From Cupriavidus sp. YR651 (GTDB lineage: Bacteria; Pseudomonadota; Gammaproteobacteria; Burkholderiales; Burkholderiaceae), in NCBI RefSeq assembly GCF_900101625.1, contig NZ_FMYZ01000001.1, forward strand, positions 1,272,304 through 1,336,303: a stretch of 64,000 nt of DNA, written 5' to 3'. The position numbers and the translations under genes are program-made. Below, piece after piece: positions 9,220 to 17,781 of the stretch (positions within the stretch are counted from its first letter, which is position 1; each line of letters opens with the position of its first letter). The notes beneath the pieces were generated by a model. That model was not told the DNA's origin. It saw only the letters and a list, made by a program, of their open reading frames with translations, and searched no databases.

Positions 9220-9941
9220 TGTCGCCACGCCTGAACGAGATCTGGGTCTATCTGGCCGCCAGCCCCCTGATCGGGCTGACCGCCACGCTGATCGCCTATG
9301 TCTTTGCGTACCGTATCTACGAGCGCGCGCGCTTCTCGCCGCTGGCCAATCCCGTGATGATCTCAGTGGCGATCCTGGTCACCGTGCTCACCGTCACCGG
9401 CACGCCCTACAAGAGCTATTTCGACGGCGCACAGTTCGTGCACTTCCTGCTGGGCCCCGCGACGGTCGCGCTGGCCGTGCCGCTCTACCTGCAACTGCCC
9501 AAGCTGCGCACGCATGTGATTCCGCTGCTGTGCGGCCTGGTGGCCGGATCGATCGTGGCGGTGGTGTCGGCAGTCGGCATCGCGTACGCGCTGGGGGCCT
9601 CGCCGGAGGTCGTGCGGTCGCTGGCGCCGAAATCCGTGACGATTCCGATCGCCATGGGCGTATCGGAAAAGATCGGCGGCCTGCCGTCGCTGACCGCCGT
9701 GCTGGTGATGGCCACCGGCATCATCGGTGCCGTCAGCGCCACCGGCCTGCTGAACCTGCTGCGCGTGCGCGACTACACCGTGCGTGGCTTCGCCACCGGC
9801 GTGGCGGCGCATGGCATCGGCACCGCGCGGGCGTTCCAGGTGAGCCAGGAGGCCGGCGCGTTCGCGGCACTCGGCATGGGCCTCAACGGCGTCCTCACTG
9901 CGATCCTGGTACCCGTGCTGGCAACATGGATGCCCCACTGA
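9216..9941 (+). CDS. LrgB/CidB family membrane protein
   Basis: A 241-residue multi-pass membrane protein of the LrgB family, partner of the preceding LrgA-type protein. Diagnostic stretches are LLGPATVALAVPLY, SVTIPIAMGVSEKIGG and GFATGVAAHGIGTARAF. The ATG at 9216 overlaps the upstream stop by 4 bases. The plant homologue PLGG1 is a plastidic glycolate/glycerate transporter built from fused LrgA and LrgB parts, which gives the glc neighbourhood some meaning; transport of glycolate here is a hypothesis. Confidence 0.9.
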   Translation: MMSPRLNEIWVYLAASPLIGLTATLIAYVFAYRIYERARFSPLANPVMISVAILVTVLTVTGTPYKSYFDGAQFVHFLLGPATVALAVPLYLQLPKLRTHVIPLLCGLVAGSIVAVVSAVGIAYALGASPEVVRSLAPKSVTIPIAMGVSEKIGGLPSLTAVLVMATGIIGAVSATGLLNLLRVRDYTVRGFATGVAAHGIGTARAFQVSQEAGAFAALGMGLNGVLTAILVPVLATWMPH

Positions 9942-9966
9942 CCATGCCTGCCAGGCCCCTGACATA

Positions 9967-9990
9967 CTCCTGACAGGACGCTGTCAGGAG
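9967..9990. repeat. Perfect 10-bp inverted repeat between lrgB-type gene and VOC gene
   Basis: Arms CTCCTGACAG (9967-9976) and CTGTCAGGAG (9981-9990) flank the 4-base loop GACG. It lies 26 bases after the lrgB-type stop and 48 before the VOC ATG. No T run follows. It may be a factor-dependent terminator or an operator for the WYL regulator encoded downstream. Confidence 0.6.
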
Positions 9991-10037
9991 CCCCCGCGCA
10001 TCATGCGTTCTCCCAATACCCCGAGAGGAGAGCCATC

Positions 10038-10409
10038 ATGGCCAATGCCCTGATCAACTGGCTGGAAATTCCCGTCACCGACATGCGCCGCGCCGTCGAG
10101 TTCTACGAGGCCGTATTCGAGAGCCCGCTGCGCCGCGAGACCATGGGCGACGTCGATCTGGCCGTATTCACCCACGCCGAATCCGCGGGCGCGCTGGTGT
10201 CCGGCGAACGCTACCGCTCCAGCGCGTTCTATGGCCCGGTCCCGTACCTCAACGCGCCGCAGCTCGACGACGTGCTGGCCCGCGTGTCCTACGCCGGCGG
10301 CCGCACCGTGCATGGCCCCGTGCAACTGCCGGACAACATGGGCCGCTATGCCCACATTACCGACAGCGAAGGCAACCGGATCGGCCTGCACGAGCCGGTG
10401 ACGCACTGA
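10038..10409 (+). CDS. VOC family (glyoxalase/dioxygenase fold) protein
   Basis: A 123-residue single-domain vicinal-oxygen-chelate protein. It begins NWLEIPVTDMRRAVEFYEAV, the usual first beta-alpha unit, and ends with GRYAHITDSEGNRIGLHEP, the last strand of the fold. Function within the superfamily (lyase, dioxygenase, resistance protein) cannot be assigned. A strong ribosome binding site GAGAGGAGAG precedes the ATG. The regulator gene starts 10 bases after its stop, so the pair is probably one operon. Confidence 0.85.
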   Translation: MANALINWLEIPVTDMRRAVEFYEAVFESPLRRETMGDVDLAVFTHAESAGALVSGERYRSSAFYGPVPYLNAPQLDDVLARVSYAGGRTVHGPVQLPDNMGRYAHITDSEGNRIGLHEPVTH

Positions 10410-10419
10410 CAAGCCACCC

Positions 10420-11112
10420 ATGAGCCGCCGCGCCGACCGTCTCTTCCAGATCGTCCAGGTCCTGCGCGGGCGCCGCCTGACTACGGCGGCACTGCTCGCG
10501 CAGCGGCTCGGGGTCTCCGAACGCACGGTCTACCGTGACATCCAGGCGCTTTCTCTCTCGGGTGTGCCGGTCGAAGGCGAAGCCGGCATCGGCTATCGCC
10601 TGCGGCCGGACTACGACGTGCCGCCGCTGATGTTCACCGCAATGGAAGTGGAAGCCATGGTCGCCGGGCTGCGCCTGCTCAAGGCGTGGGGCGGCGGCGC
10701 GCTGGCCGCGGCCGCCGATCCGGCACTGGAAAAGCTGATGGCCGCGCTGCCGCCGCACCGGCGCGTGGCAGCCCAGCAGAGCCGGATCTTCGCGCCCGAG
10801 TACGTCAACCAGCCGGCGGTGAGAGACGCCTTCGACACCGTACACAGTGCCATCGGCGCGCAGCGTTTGCTGCAGATCGACTATAGCGATGCGCAGCAGC
10901 GCACCACGGTGCGCGTGGTGCAGCCGCTGGGATTGTTCTTCTGGGGCAATGTCTGGCTGTTGGCCGCGTGGTGCACGACGCGGTCAGACTATCGCAGCTT
11001 CCGGCTGGACCGCTGCCGCGCCATCGAGATGCTCGAGGACCATTTCCACGAGACGCCGGACCGCTCGCTCAATGGCTTCCTGCGCGCGGTGCAATCCGGC
11101 GCGCAAGGCTGA
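10420..11112 (+). CDS. YafY-type HTH/WYL-domain transcriptional regulator
   Basis: A 230-residue regulator. The N-terminal HTH is RRADRLFQIVQVLRGRR followed by AQRLGVSERTVYRDIQAL (about residues 25-43). The C-terminal WYL domain contains WLLAAWCTTRSDYRSFRLDR. The arrangement and length match the YafY group. It is coupled to the VOC gene by a 10-base gap and may control it in response to a small ligand; the ligand is unknown. Confidence 0.87.
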   Translation: MSRRADRLFQIVQVLRGRRLTTAALLAQRLGVSERTVYRDIQALSLSGVPVEGEAGIGYRLRPDYDVPPLMFTAMEVEAMVAGLRLLKAWGGGALAAAADPALEKLMAALPPHRRVAAQQSRIFAPEYVNQPAVRDAFDTVHSAIGAQRLLQIDYSDAQQRTTVRVVQPLGLFFWGNVWLLAAWCTTRSDYRSFRLDRCRAIEMLEDHFHETPDRSLNGFLRAVQSGAQG

Positions 11113-11121
11113 TCGCGCGCG

Positions 11122-11616
11122 TCAGGCTGCGGGATCGCTCAACAGCTTTTCGATATCGGCGCGGATATCCTCGGGCTTGGTCGTCGGCGCGTAGCGCTTG
11201 AAGATCGTGCCGTCGCGGCGCAGCAGGAACTTGGTGAAGTTCCACTTGATCGCCTGCGTGCCCAGCACGCCACGCTTTTCGGACGTCAGCCACTTGTAGA
11301 GCGGATGCGCACCCGGGCCATTCACCTCGATCTTGTCGAACATCGGGAACCTGACCTGGAAGCGCGATTCGCAAAACTGGCCGATCTGCGCGGCATCGCC
11401 GGGCTCCTGCTTGCCGAACTGATTGCAGGGAAAACCGAGCACGTCGAGCCCGCGCTCGTGATAGGCGTCCTGCAGTGTCTGCAACCCGGCGTACTGCGGC
11501 GTGAATCCGCATTCGCTGGCGGTGTTGACGATCAGCAGCACCTTGCCTCGGAAATCGGCCAGCGGCACCGGTGTGCCGGACAGGGAACTGGCTTCGAACT
11601 GGTAGACGTTACTCAT
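11122..11616 (-). CDS. Glutathione peroxidase-family thiol peroxidase
   Basis: A 164-residue peroxidase reducing H2O2 or organic peroxides. The peroxidatic cysteine is C36 in NTASECGFTPQY; FPCNQFGKQEPG (about residues 62-73) and WNFTKFLL follow, the standard GPx blocks. The selenocysteine of animal enzymes is cysteine here, and a further Cys near residue 82 could serve as resolving residue, pointing to thioredoxin as reductant. It converges with the WYL regulator gene. The promoter would lie in the 74 bases between it and pilU. Confidence 0.93.
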   Translation of the reverse strand: MSNVYQFEASSLSGTPVPLADFRGKVLLIVNTASECGFTPQYAGLQTLQDAYHERGLDVLGFPCNQFGKQEPGDAAQIGQFCESRFQVRFPMFDKIEVNGPGAHPLYKWLTSEKRGVLGTQAIKWNFTKFLLRRDGTIFKRYAPTTKPEDIRADIEKLLSDPAA

Positions 11617-11690
11617 GGCGGTCTCCGCTTGGGGTGTTGGGCCTGACAGGCGTGAGGATACCGCGCCCGTCAGGTTCCTGCGAATGCCGC

Positions 11691-12830
11691 TCAGATGACG
11701 TTGAGGTGCTCGGTGCCGGCACCGAGGTCGGCGTCGCGATGGCGGGCGCTATGCAGCTTGATCATCAGGCGCAGGTCGTTCAGCGAGTCCGCGTTCTTGA
11801 GTGCGTCCTCGTAGGTAACCTTTTCCGCCTCGTAGAGCTCGAACAGCGCCTGGTCGAAGGAGATCATGCCCTGCTCGCGGGACCGCTTGATGACTTCCTT
11901 GAGCTCATGGATCTCGCCCTTGAAGATCAGGTCGGCCACCAGCGGCGTGCCGATCATGATTTCGACGGCAGGTACGCGACCCTTGCGGCCGGCGCGCGGC
12001 AGCAGGCGCTGCGAGATCATCGCCTTCAGGTTTAGCGACAGGTCGATCAGCAACTGCTGGCGCTTTTCCTCGGGGAAGAAGTTGACGATCCGGTCGATCG
12101 CCTGGTTGGCGTTGTTCGCGTGCAGCGTGGCCAGGCACAGGTGGCCGGTTTCCGCGTACTGCATCGCGTACTCCATCGTGTCGCGATCGCGGATTTCGCC
12201 GATCAGGATCACGTCGGGCGCCTGACGCAGCGTGTTCTTCAGCGCGATGTGCCACGATTCGGTGTCGATGCCGACCTCGCGCTGCGTGACGATGCAGTTC
12301 TGGTGCGCATGCACGTACTCGATCGGGTCCTCGATCGTGATGATATGGCCGTACGAATGTGCATTGCGGTGGTCCAGCATCGCGGCGAGCGAGGTGGACT
12401 TGCCCGAGCCCGTGGCGCCGGTCACGATCACCAGGCCGCGCTTGGCCATCACGATCTCATGCAGCACCGGCGGCAGATCCAGGTCTTCCACGGACGGGAT
12501 GCGCGTGTTGATCGTCCGCGCGACCATGCCCGCCTTGCCCTGCTGGATGAACGCGGAGCAACGGAAGCGGCCCGCATTCGGTGCCGTGATGGCGAAGTTG
12601 CACTCGCGGGTCTCGTCGAACTCCTTGATCTGGCGCTCGTTCATGATCGAACGCACCAGGCCGAGCGCCTGCGTGGGATTGAGCGGCTGCTGGGAAACCG
12701 GCGTGATCTTGCCGTCCACCTTGATGGCCGGCGGGAAATCGGACGTGATGAACAAGTCCGACCCGCGGTTGTTGACCATCAGCTCCAGCAGGTCGTTGAT
12801 GTATTTGGCGGCGGAATCGCGATCGAGCAT
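11691..12830 (-). CDS. pilU: Type IV pilus retraction ATPase PilU
   Basis: A 379-residue cytoplasmic hexameric ATPase that assists PilT in pilus retraction. Walker A is TGATGSGKST (about residues 139-148) and Walker B is VILIGEIRD. The second copy of a PilT-type gene directly downstream of pilT and its greater length identify it as PilU. It starts 12 bases after the pilT stop. Confidence 0.93.
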   Translation of the reverse strand: MLDRDSAAKYINDLLELMVNNRGSDLFITSDFPPAIKVDGKITPVSQQPLNPTQALGLVRSIMNERQIKEFDETRECNFAITAPNAGRFRCSAFIQQGKAGMVARTINTRIPSVEDLDLPPVLHEIVMAKRGLVIVTGATGSGKSTSLAAMLDHRNAHSYGHIITIEDPIEYVHAHQNCIVTQREVGIDTESWHIALKNTLRQAPDVILIGEIRDRDTMEYAMQYAETGHLCLATLHANNANQAIDRIVNFFPEEKRQQLLIDLSLNLKAMISQRLLPRAGRKGRVPAVEIMIGTPLVADLIFKGEIHELKEVIKRSREQGMISFDQALFELYEAEKVTYEDALKNADSLNDLRLMIKLHSARHRDADLGAGTEHLNVI

Positions 12831-12842
12831 GGTGTCGACTCC

Positions 12843-13886
12843 TTATCCCACGAAAGCGTCGGGATTCTTTGCAATCGCCTTGGCGTCGTTGTAGTTGATC
12901 ATGCCCCGCTTGATCAGGTCGCCCAGGCACTGGTCCAGCGTCTGCATGCCCAGGCCGCTCGACGTCTGCATCATCGAGTACATCTGCGCGATCTTGTTTT
13001 CGCGGATCAGGTGGCGGATGGCGGGCGTGGCGATCATGATTTCGTGCGCCGCGGTCCGGCCATTGCCGTCGCGCGTCTTCAGCAGCGTCTGCGAGATCAC
13101 GGCTTCCAGCGATTCGGACAGCATCGTCCGCACCATGTCCTTCTCTTCCGGCGGGAACACGTCGACCACCCGGTCGATCGTCTTGGCGGCGGAGCTGGTG
13201 TGCAGCGTGGCAAAGACCAGGTGGCCGGTTTCCGCGGCGGTCAGCGCCAGGCGGATCGTTTCCAGGTCACGCAATTCGCCCACCAGGATCACGTCCGGAT
13301 CCTCACGCAGCGCGGAGCGCAGCGCATTGGCAAACGAGTGCGTATGTGGCCCCAGCTCGCGCTGGTTGATCAGGCTCTTCTTCGAGTTGTGAACGAATTC
13401 GATCGGGTCTTCCACCGTCAGGATGTGACCCATGTCGTTGTCGTTGCGATGGTCGACCATCGCCGCGAGCGTGGTGGATTTGCCGGAGCCGGTTGGTCCG
13501 GTCACCAGCACCAGCCCGCGCGGCTTCATGCACAGGTCGGCGAAGACGGCCGGCGCGTGCAGGTCGTCAAGCGTCAGTACCTTGGAGGGAATGGTCCGGA
13601 ACACCGCCGCCGAACCGCGCTGGGTGGTGTAGGCATTGACCCGGAAACGGGACAGGCCGGCAATTTCGAACGAGAAATCAACCTCGAGGCGTTCTTCGTA
13701 CGCCTTGCGCTGAACGTCGCTCATGATGTCGTACACCATGGCATGGACGTCCTTGTGCGCCATCGCCGCGACGTTGATCCGACGCATGTCGCCGTGGATA
13801 CGCACCATCGGCGGCATGTCTGCCGAGAGGTGGAGATCGGATGCCTTGTTCTTTACCGCAAAAGCCAATAGCTGCGCGATGTCCAT
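12843..13886 (-). CDS. pilT: Type IV pilus retraction ATPase PilT
   Basis: A 347-residue retraction motor ATPase for twitching motility and DNA uptake. It begins MDIAQLLAFAVKNKASDLHL; Walker A is TGPTGSGKST, Walker B VILVGELRD, and the C-terminal AIRHLIRENK motif is the PilT-specific element needed for retraction. The gene heads a pilT-pilU operon divergent from the YggS-type gene, with 64 bases between them. Phc-type regulators control twitching in Ralstonia, but no direct site was seen here. Confidence 0.96.
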   Translation of the reverse strand: MDIAQLLAFAVKNKASDLHLSADMPPMVRIHGDMRRINVAAMAHKDVHAMVYDIMSDVQRKAYEERLEVDFSFEIAGLSRFRVNAYTTQRGSAAVFRTIPSKVLTLDDLHAPAVFADLCMKPRGLVLVTGPTGSGKSTTLAAMVDHRNDNDMGHILTVEDPIEFVHNSKKSLINQRELGPHTHSFANALRSALREDPDVILVGELRDLETIRLALTAAETGHLVFATLHTSSAAKTIDRVVDVFPPEEKDMVRTMLSESLEAVISQTLLKTRDGNGRTAAHEIMIATPAIRHLIRENKIAQMYSMMQTSSGLGMQTLDQCLGDLIKRGMINYNDAKAIAKNPDAFVG

Positions 13887-13950
13887 CTATAATGACCCCA
13901 CCCTAAATTAATGACTTATTGTTTTACTTCTTTGGTATGTTCGCCGGATT

Positions 13951-14640
13951 ATGTCTGTAATCGCCGCCAACTTGCAAGCCGTGAAAAATGACATCGCGGC
14001 GGCCACACAACAAGCCGGCAGGGACCCTTCCGCGGTCACCCTGCTGGCGGTTTCCAAGACGGTCCCGCCGGCCACGGTGCGCGAGGCTTTCCTGGCCGGG
14101 CAGACCGCGTTCGGCGAGAACTACGTCCAGGAAGGGCTCGACAAGATCGCCGCGCTGGATGACCTGCGCAGCCGGATCCAGTGGCATTTCATCGGCCCGC
14201 TGCAAAGCAACAAGACGCGGTCCGTGGCCGGGCAGTTCGACTGGGTCCACACCGTCGACCGCCTGAAGATCGCCGAGCGGCTCTCCGCGCAGCGCCCGGG
14301 CGGCCTGCCGCCCCTTCAGGTCTGCATCCAGGTCAATATCAGCGAGGAAGCCAGCAAGAGCGGCGTGGCGCCACCGGACGTGCTGCCGCTGGCGCGGGCC
14401 GTGGCGGCGCTGCCGAACCTGCAACTGCGCGGGCTGATGGCGATTCCCGCGCCGGCCGAGGGTCCCGCCGCGCAGCGTCAACCGTTTGCCGCCCTGCGCG
14501 CGTTGCTTGATCAACTACGGCAATCCGGGCTAAACGTCGACACGCTTTCGATGGGCATGTCCGCTGACATGGACGCCGCCATCGCCGAAGGCGCCACACT
14601 GGTGCGGATCGGCACCGCGATTTTCGGTGCACGCGCCTGA
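13951..14640 (+). CDS. YggS/PROSC family PLP homeostasis protein
   Basis: A 229-residue pyridoxal-phosphate-binding protein with the alanine-racemase N-terminal fold. The PLP lysine lies in LLAVSKTVPP (about residue 35), followed by FGENYVQEGLDKI, WHFIGPLQSNKTR and LSMGMSADMDAAI, all family blocks. It is thought to manage free PLP rather than act as an enzyme. It is followed 80 bases later by proC, a pairing found in many bacteria. Confidence 0.93.
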   Translation: MSVIAANLQAVKNDIAAATQQAGRDPSAVTLLAVSKTVPPATVREAFLAGQTAFGENYVQEGLDKIAALDDLRSRIQWHFIGPLQSNKTRSVAGQFDWVHTVDRLKIAERLSAQRPGGLPPLQVCIQVNISEEASKSGVAPPDVLPLARAVAALPNLQLRGLMAIPAPAEGPAAQRQPFAALRALLDQLRQSGLNVDTLSMGMSADMDAAIAEGATLVRIGTAIFGARA

Positions 14641-14720
14641 CAGCATGCGCGCCGCCCCACTCCACTGACGACAGAAGACGCCCGCCGGCACGCATCGTGC
14701 GGGAAGACACCAGGACAGAC

Positions 14721-15554
14721 ATGCTCGACTCTCTTACGTTCGGCTTCCTCGGCGGCGGCAATATGGCCTCCGCCCTGATCGGCGGCCTCGTCGCCCGTGG
14801 CGTGCCCGCCGGCGCCATCCGCGTCATCGATCCGTCGGCCGATGCCCGCCAGCGGCTTGCGCAGACCCTGGGCGTCCACGCCCTGGCGGCACCCGACGCC
14901 GCCTTTGGCGCCAGCGACGTGATCGTGCTGGCCGTCAAGCCCCAACAGTTCCGCGATGCCGCCGCCCAACTGTCACCACTTCTGCCCAACGCCGGCGCCG
15001 GCAACCTGATCATCAGCGTGGCCGCCGGCATCCGCCTGCAGGACATGCAGCGCTGGCTGGGCGGCACGCGTCTGGTGCGCGCCATGCCGAACACGCCGGC
15101 GCTGGCCGGCATGGGCATGACGGGGCTGGCCGCGGCACCGGGACTGTCGGAGCGGGACCGCGCGATTGCCACCGCGGTGGCCGAGGCCGTGGGGAAATGC
15201 GTGTGGGTCGACGGCGACGACCAGATCGACGCCGTGACGGCCCTGTCGGGCAGCGGCCCGGCCTACGTGTTCTATTTCATCGAGGCCATGGAGCGCGCGG
15301 CGACGGAACTCGGCCTCTCCGCCGAGCAGGGCCGTACGCTGGCCGTGGAGACCTTCCGTGGCGCTGCCGCACTGGCGGGCGAGTCGCCCGAGCCGGTGGC
15401 GACGCTGCGCGAGCGCGTGACGTCCAAGGGCGGCACGACCCACGCGGCGCTGGTGTCGATGGAAGCGGACAAGGTGAAGGACGCCTTCGTGCGCGCCATG
15501 CACGCGGCGGCGGCGCGCGGCAAGGAAATGGGCGCGGAGTTCGGGAAGGATTGA
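14721..15554 (+). CDS. proC: Pyrroline-5-carboxylate reductase
   Basis: A 277-residue NAD(P)H-dependent enzyme making proline from pyrroline-5-carboxylate. The Rossmann motif FGFLGGGNMASALIGGL is at the start, MPNTPALAGMGMTG in the middle, and the C-terminal signature TALSGSGPAYVFYFIEAM then VTSKGGTTHAAL close it. The ATG at 14721 places the Rossmann strand at residue 6; the frame opens 24 bases earlier. proA, encoding an earlier step, lies at 48.9 kb in this window. Confidence 0.96.
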   Translation: MLDSLTFGFLGGGNMASALIGGLVARGVPAGAIRVIDPSADARQRLAQTLGVHALAAPDAAFGASDVIVLAVKPQQFRDAAAQLSPLLPNAGAGNLIISVAAGIRLQDMQRWLGGTRLVRAMPNTPALAGMGMTGLAAAPGLSERDRAIATAVAEAVGKCVWVDGDDQIDAVTALSGSGPAYVFYFIEAMERAATELGLSAEQGRTLAVETFRGAAALAGESPEPVATLRERVTSKGGTTHAALVSMEADKVKDAFVRAMHAAAARGKEMGAEFGKD

Positions 15555-15613
15555 GGTACCGGCTCTGGTCTTCCGCCAGCTAGCAGAGAAGATCGGAGCC
15601 TCGGGTGACATGA

Positions 15614-15667
15614 CCGTGTCACCCGTACCAGCCGTGTCGGCCGTATCAGCGGTGTCGGCCGTGTCAG
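15614..15667. repeat. Six tandem copies of a degenerate 9-bp unit
   Basis: Consecutive 9-mers CCGTGTCAC, CCGTACCAG, CCGTGTCGG, CCGTATCAG, CGGTGTCGG and CCGTGTCAG fill the space between the convergent proC and ubiA genes. They vary mainly at positions 5-6 and 8-9. Simple slippage is the likely origin. Confidence 0.85.
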
Positions 15668-15733
15668 GCTCGCGCCATCACTGCCGCGCAGCCGCACGTG
15701 GCTCCAACGGCCTTGTCGGGCCGACGCCAAGAG

Positions 15734-16636
15734 TCAGGCCGACTTCAACAGATAGGCTGCGGCCGTCCCGGCAAACACGCAGGCGCCCAGCCAGTTGTTG
15801 TGGCGGAACGCCGCAAAGCAGCGCATGCGGTCCCGATCGCGGATCAGCGTGTAGTGGTAGCCGGCCATCGCGGCCGCCGCCACGAGGCCAGCATAGTAGG
15901 CCCACGCCGATGTTCCCGCGAATCCCAGCAGCACGCCCGCCCAGGCCATCAGGCCTAGGAATGCGCCGTAGCACAGCATGATGGCCAGCACGTCGAAGCG
16001 ACCGAACGTGATCGCCGATGTCTTGATGCCGATCAGCAGGTCGTCGTCGCGATCGACCATCGCATAGGCCGTGTCATAGGCCACCGCCCAGAACACATTG
16101 GCCGCCAGCATCAGCCACGCCACCGGCGGCACCTGCCCCTGGACGGCGGCAAATGCCATCGGAATGCCAAATCCGAACGCAATGCCCAGGTAGGCCTGGG
16201 GAATCGCAAAGAACCGCTTGAAGAACGGATAGGTGCCGGCGACGAACGCCGCCACCACGGCCATCCATTTGGTCAGCCCATTCAGCGGCAGGATCAGCGC
16301 GAAGGCGATCAGCGCCAGCACGGCGGCCACGGCCAGCGCCTCCCATGCGGCGATTCGGCCGGCGGTCAGCGGTCGCTCCTTCGTGCGCTTCACATGCTTG
16401 TCGAAGTCACGGTCGGCCCAGTCGTTAATCGCACAGCCGGCCGATCGCATCAGGAACGTGCCAAGGAAGAAGATCCAGAAAATGCCCCAGCCCGGCGGCC
16501 CGCCGGCGGCCATCCACAATGCCCACAGCGTGGGCCACAGCAACAGCAACGTGCCGATGGGCTTGTCGATCCGGACCAGACGCGCGTAGAGCGCGAGACG
16601 GCTGGGTTGGGCGGGGGCGGCGGAACGTTCGGACAT
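15734..16636 (-). CDS. ubiA: 4-hydroxybenzoate octaprenyltransferase
   Basis: A 300-residue multi-pass membrane prenyltransferase joining the polyprenyl tail to 4-hydroxybenzoate in ubiquinone synthesis. The first aspartate motif is NDWADRDFD (about residues 65-73) and the second is [12 protein letters not shown], with KTSAITFG after it. About eight hydrophobic helices are visible. The ATG at 16636 gives the usual length; the open frame upstream has no similarity. It is convergent with proC. Confidence 0.95.
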   Translation of the reverse strand: MSERSAAPAQPSRLALYARLVRIDKPIGTLLLLWPTLWALWMAAGGPPGWGIFWIFFLGTFLMRSAGCAINDWADRDFDKHVKRTKERPLTAGRIAAWEALAVAAVLALIAFALILPLNGLTKWMAVVAAFVAGTYPFFKRFFAIPQAYLGIAFGFGIPMAFAAVQGQVPPVAWLMLAANVFWAVAYDTAYAMVDRDDDLLIGIKTSAITFGRFDVLAIMLCYGAFLGLMAWAGVLLGFAGTSAWAYYAGLVAAAAMAGYHYTLIRDRDRMRCFAAFRHNNWLGACVFAGTAAAYLLKSA

Positions 16637-16748
16637 GGCGACAGCGGTAACTTCTGGGAAGGCTAAACAAAAAACGCGTCCCGGCATGGCAAGCCGTGAC
16701 GCGTTGTGCCGGCCACCACGCGGGCGGCCGGGTCTGGCGAGACAGGGC

Positions 16749-17234
16749 TCACGCCAGCATCGCGCGCAGCATCCATGCGGTCTTCTCATGCGTCTGCATG
16801 CGCTGGGTCAGCAGGTCGGCCGACGGCTCGTCGCCAGCGGCATCGATCACCGGGAACAGCGAGCGCGCGGTGCGCACAACGGCTTCCTGGCCTTCCACCA
16901 GCTTGCGGATCATGTCGGTGGCCTCGGGCACGCCTTCTTCCTCGGCGATCGAGGACAGCTTGGCGTATTCCTTGTAGGTGCCCGGTGCGGGGTAGCCCAG
17001 CGCGCGGATGCGCTCGGCGATGGCGTCCACGGCCAGCGCCAGTTCGGTGTACTGCGTCTCGAACATCAGATGCAGCGTGTTGAACATCGGACCCGTCACG
17101 TTCCAGTGGAAGTTATGGGTCTTGAGGTAGAGGGTATAGGTATCGGCCAGCAGCTTGCTCAGGCCTTCCGCGATCTTCTTGCGGTCCTTGTCGGAAATCC
17201 CGATATTCACGCTCATCTCATTCTTCTTTGCCAT
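16749..17234 (-). CDS. dps: Dps family DNA-binding ferritin-like protein
   Basis: A 161-residue protein of the starvation/peroxide-protection ferritin family. It assembles into dodecamers that oxidise Fe(II) with H2O2 and shield DNA. The ferroxidase helix [20 protein letters not shown] (about residues 41-60) and the following [11 protein letters not shown] are diagnostic. A lysine-rich N terminus ([10 protein letters not shown]) may bind DNA. A GGAGC ribosome binding site precedes the ATG. oxyR lies about 0.5 kb upstream, fitting regulation by peroxide. Confidence 0.94.
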   Translation of the reverse strand: MAKKNEMSVNIGISDKDRKKIAEGLSKLLADTYTLYLKTHNFHWNVTGPMFNTLHLMFETQYTELALAVDAIAERIRALGYPAPGTYKEYAKLSSIAEEEGVPEATDMIRKLVEGQEAVVRTARSLFPVIDAAGDEPSADLLTQRMQTHEKTAWMLRAMLA

Positions 17235-17318
17235 GGTCGTTCAGCTCCGTTCTGGTCTAGCCACGAGGATTCGAGTCCGCTTGTTGCGCGGACGGCAGCG
17301 GCCATTATCGCATCAGGA

Positions 17319-17513
17319 TCAGGTCGCAAGAAAGGACAAACCCCGCGCCGCGTCGAGGAACATCGCCATCGCGCCCAGCGTGACGATGGCCATGCCGATC
17401 TCCTTGCGCACGAGCTTGCGGCGCAGCCGGCCGGCCTCGCGATCGCGCGAATCGTGGGCCGCGTCCGCGCGGAGTTGCCGGAATTCGGTCGCGAACAAAT
17501 TGATCATCGCCAT
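17319..17513 (-). CDS. Small hypothetical membrane protein
   Basis: A 64-residue protein of no recognised family. It has a charged, arginine-rich first half (residues about 8-40) and one hydrophobic segment (IGMAIVTLGAMAMFLD, about 39-54). The ATG at 17513 has a GGAGGA ribosome binding site 7 bases ahead, which supports translation; an upstream GTG is less likely. It lies between dps and an AT-rich promoter-like region next to oxyR, so it may be cotranscribed with dps. Function unknown. Confidence 0.6.
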   Translation of the reverse strand: MAMINLFATEFRQLRADAAHDSRDREAGRLRRKLVRKEIGMAIVTLGAMAMFLDAARGLSFLAT

Positions 17514-17599
17514 GATGGGGTCCTCCACTTCAATGATTGGTTGCCCGGCGTTCCGTCGGAATCGCCTGAGGCACTGGCTGATTGAAGTGTAGTTATTAT

Positions 17600-17651
17600 T
17601 TATCGATATTTATATTCGATAATCTCAAACTATAGAATAGCAAATGACTAT
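17600..17651 (-). promoter_or_regulatory. AT-rich dyad with OxyR-like ATAG-N7-CTAT elements
   Basis: In this GC-rich genome the stretch is strikingly AT-rich. It holds the dyad TTATCGA (17600-17606) / TCGATAA (17616-17622), a TATAAA on the minus strand (17609-17614), and two 15-base elements shaped ATAR-N7-CTAT (17619-17633 and 17637-17651). The elements resemble OxyR half-sites but are 3 rather than 7 bases apart. The orientation suits a promoter for the small gene and dps. Confidence 0.45.
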
Positions 17652-17716
17652 CTCGCCTCAGACGCGTTCGCGCGGACGGCCAGACGAATCCGTCTCGGAC
17701 GGCCAGCACCAAACAA

Positions 17717-17744
17717 AAACGGCAGGGTCTGAACCCTGCCGTTT
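17717..17744 (-). terminator. Rho-independent terminator of oxyR
   Basis: Arms GGCAGGGT and ACCCTGCC around loop CTGA, extended by AAAC/GTTT. Read on the minus strand it is followed by TTTTTGTTT, 38 bases after the oxyR stop. Confidence 0.9.
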
Positions 17745-17781
17745 GCGTCTGAAGTGACGAATACTGCGAACTGTCGTGCCG

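Noticed and set aside
12120..13871. 583-codon open frame on the plus strand opposite pilT and pilU
   Set aside because: Shadow of two repeated ATPase genes; the internal repetition seen in it reflects pilT-pilU similarity.
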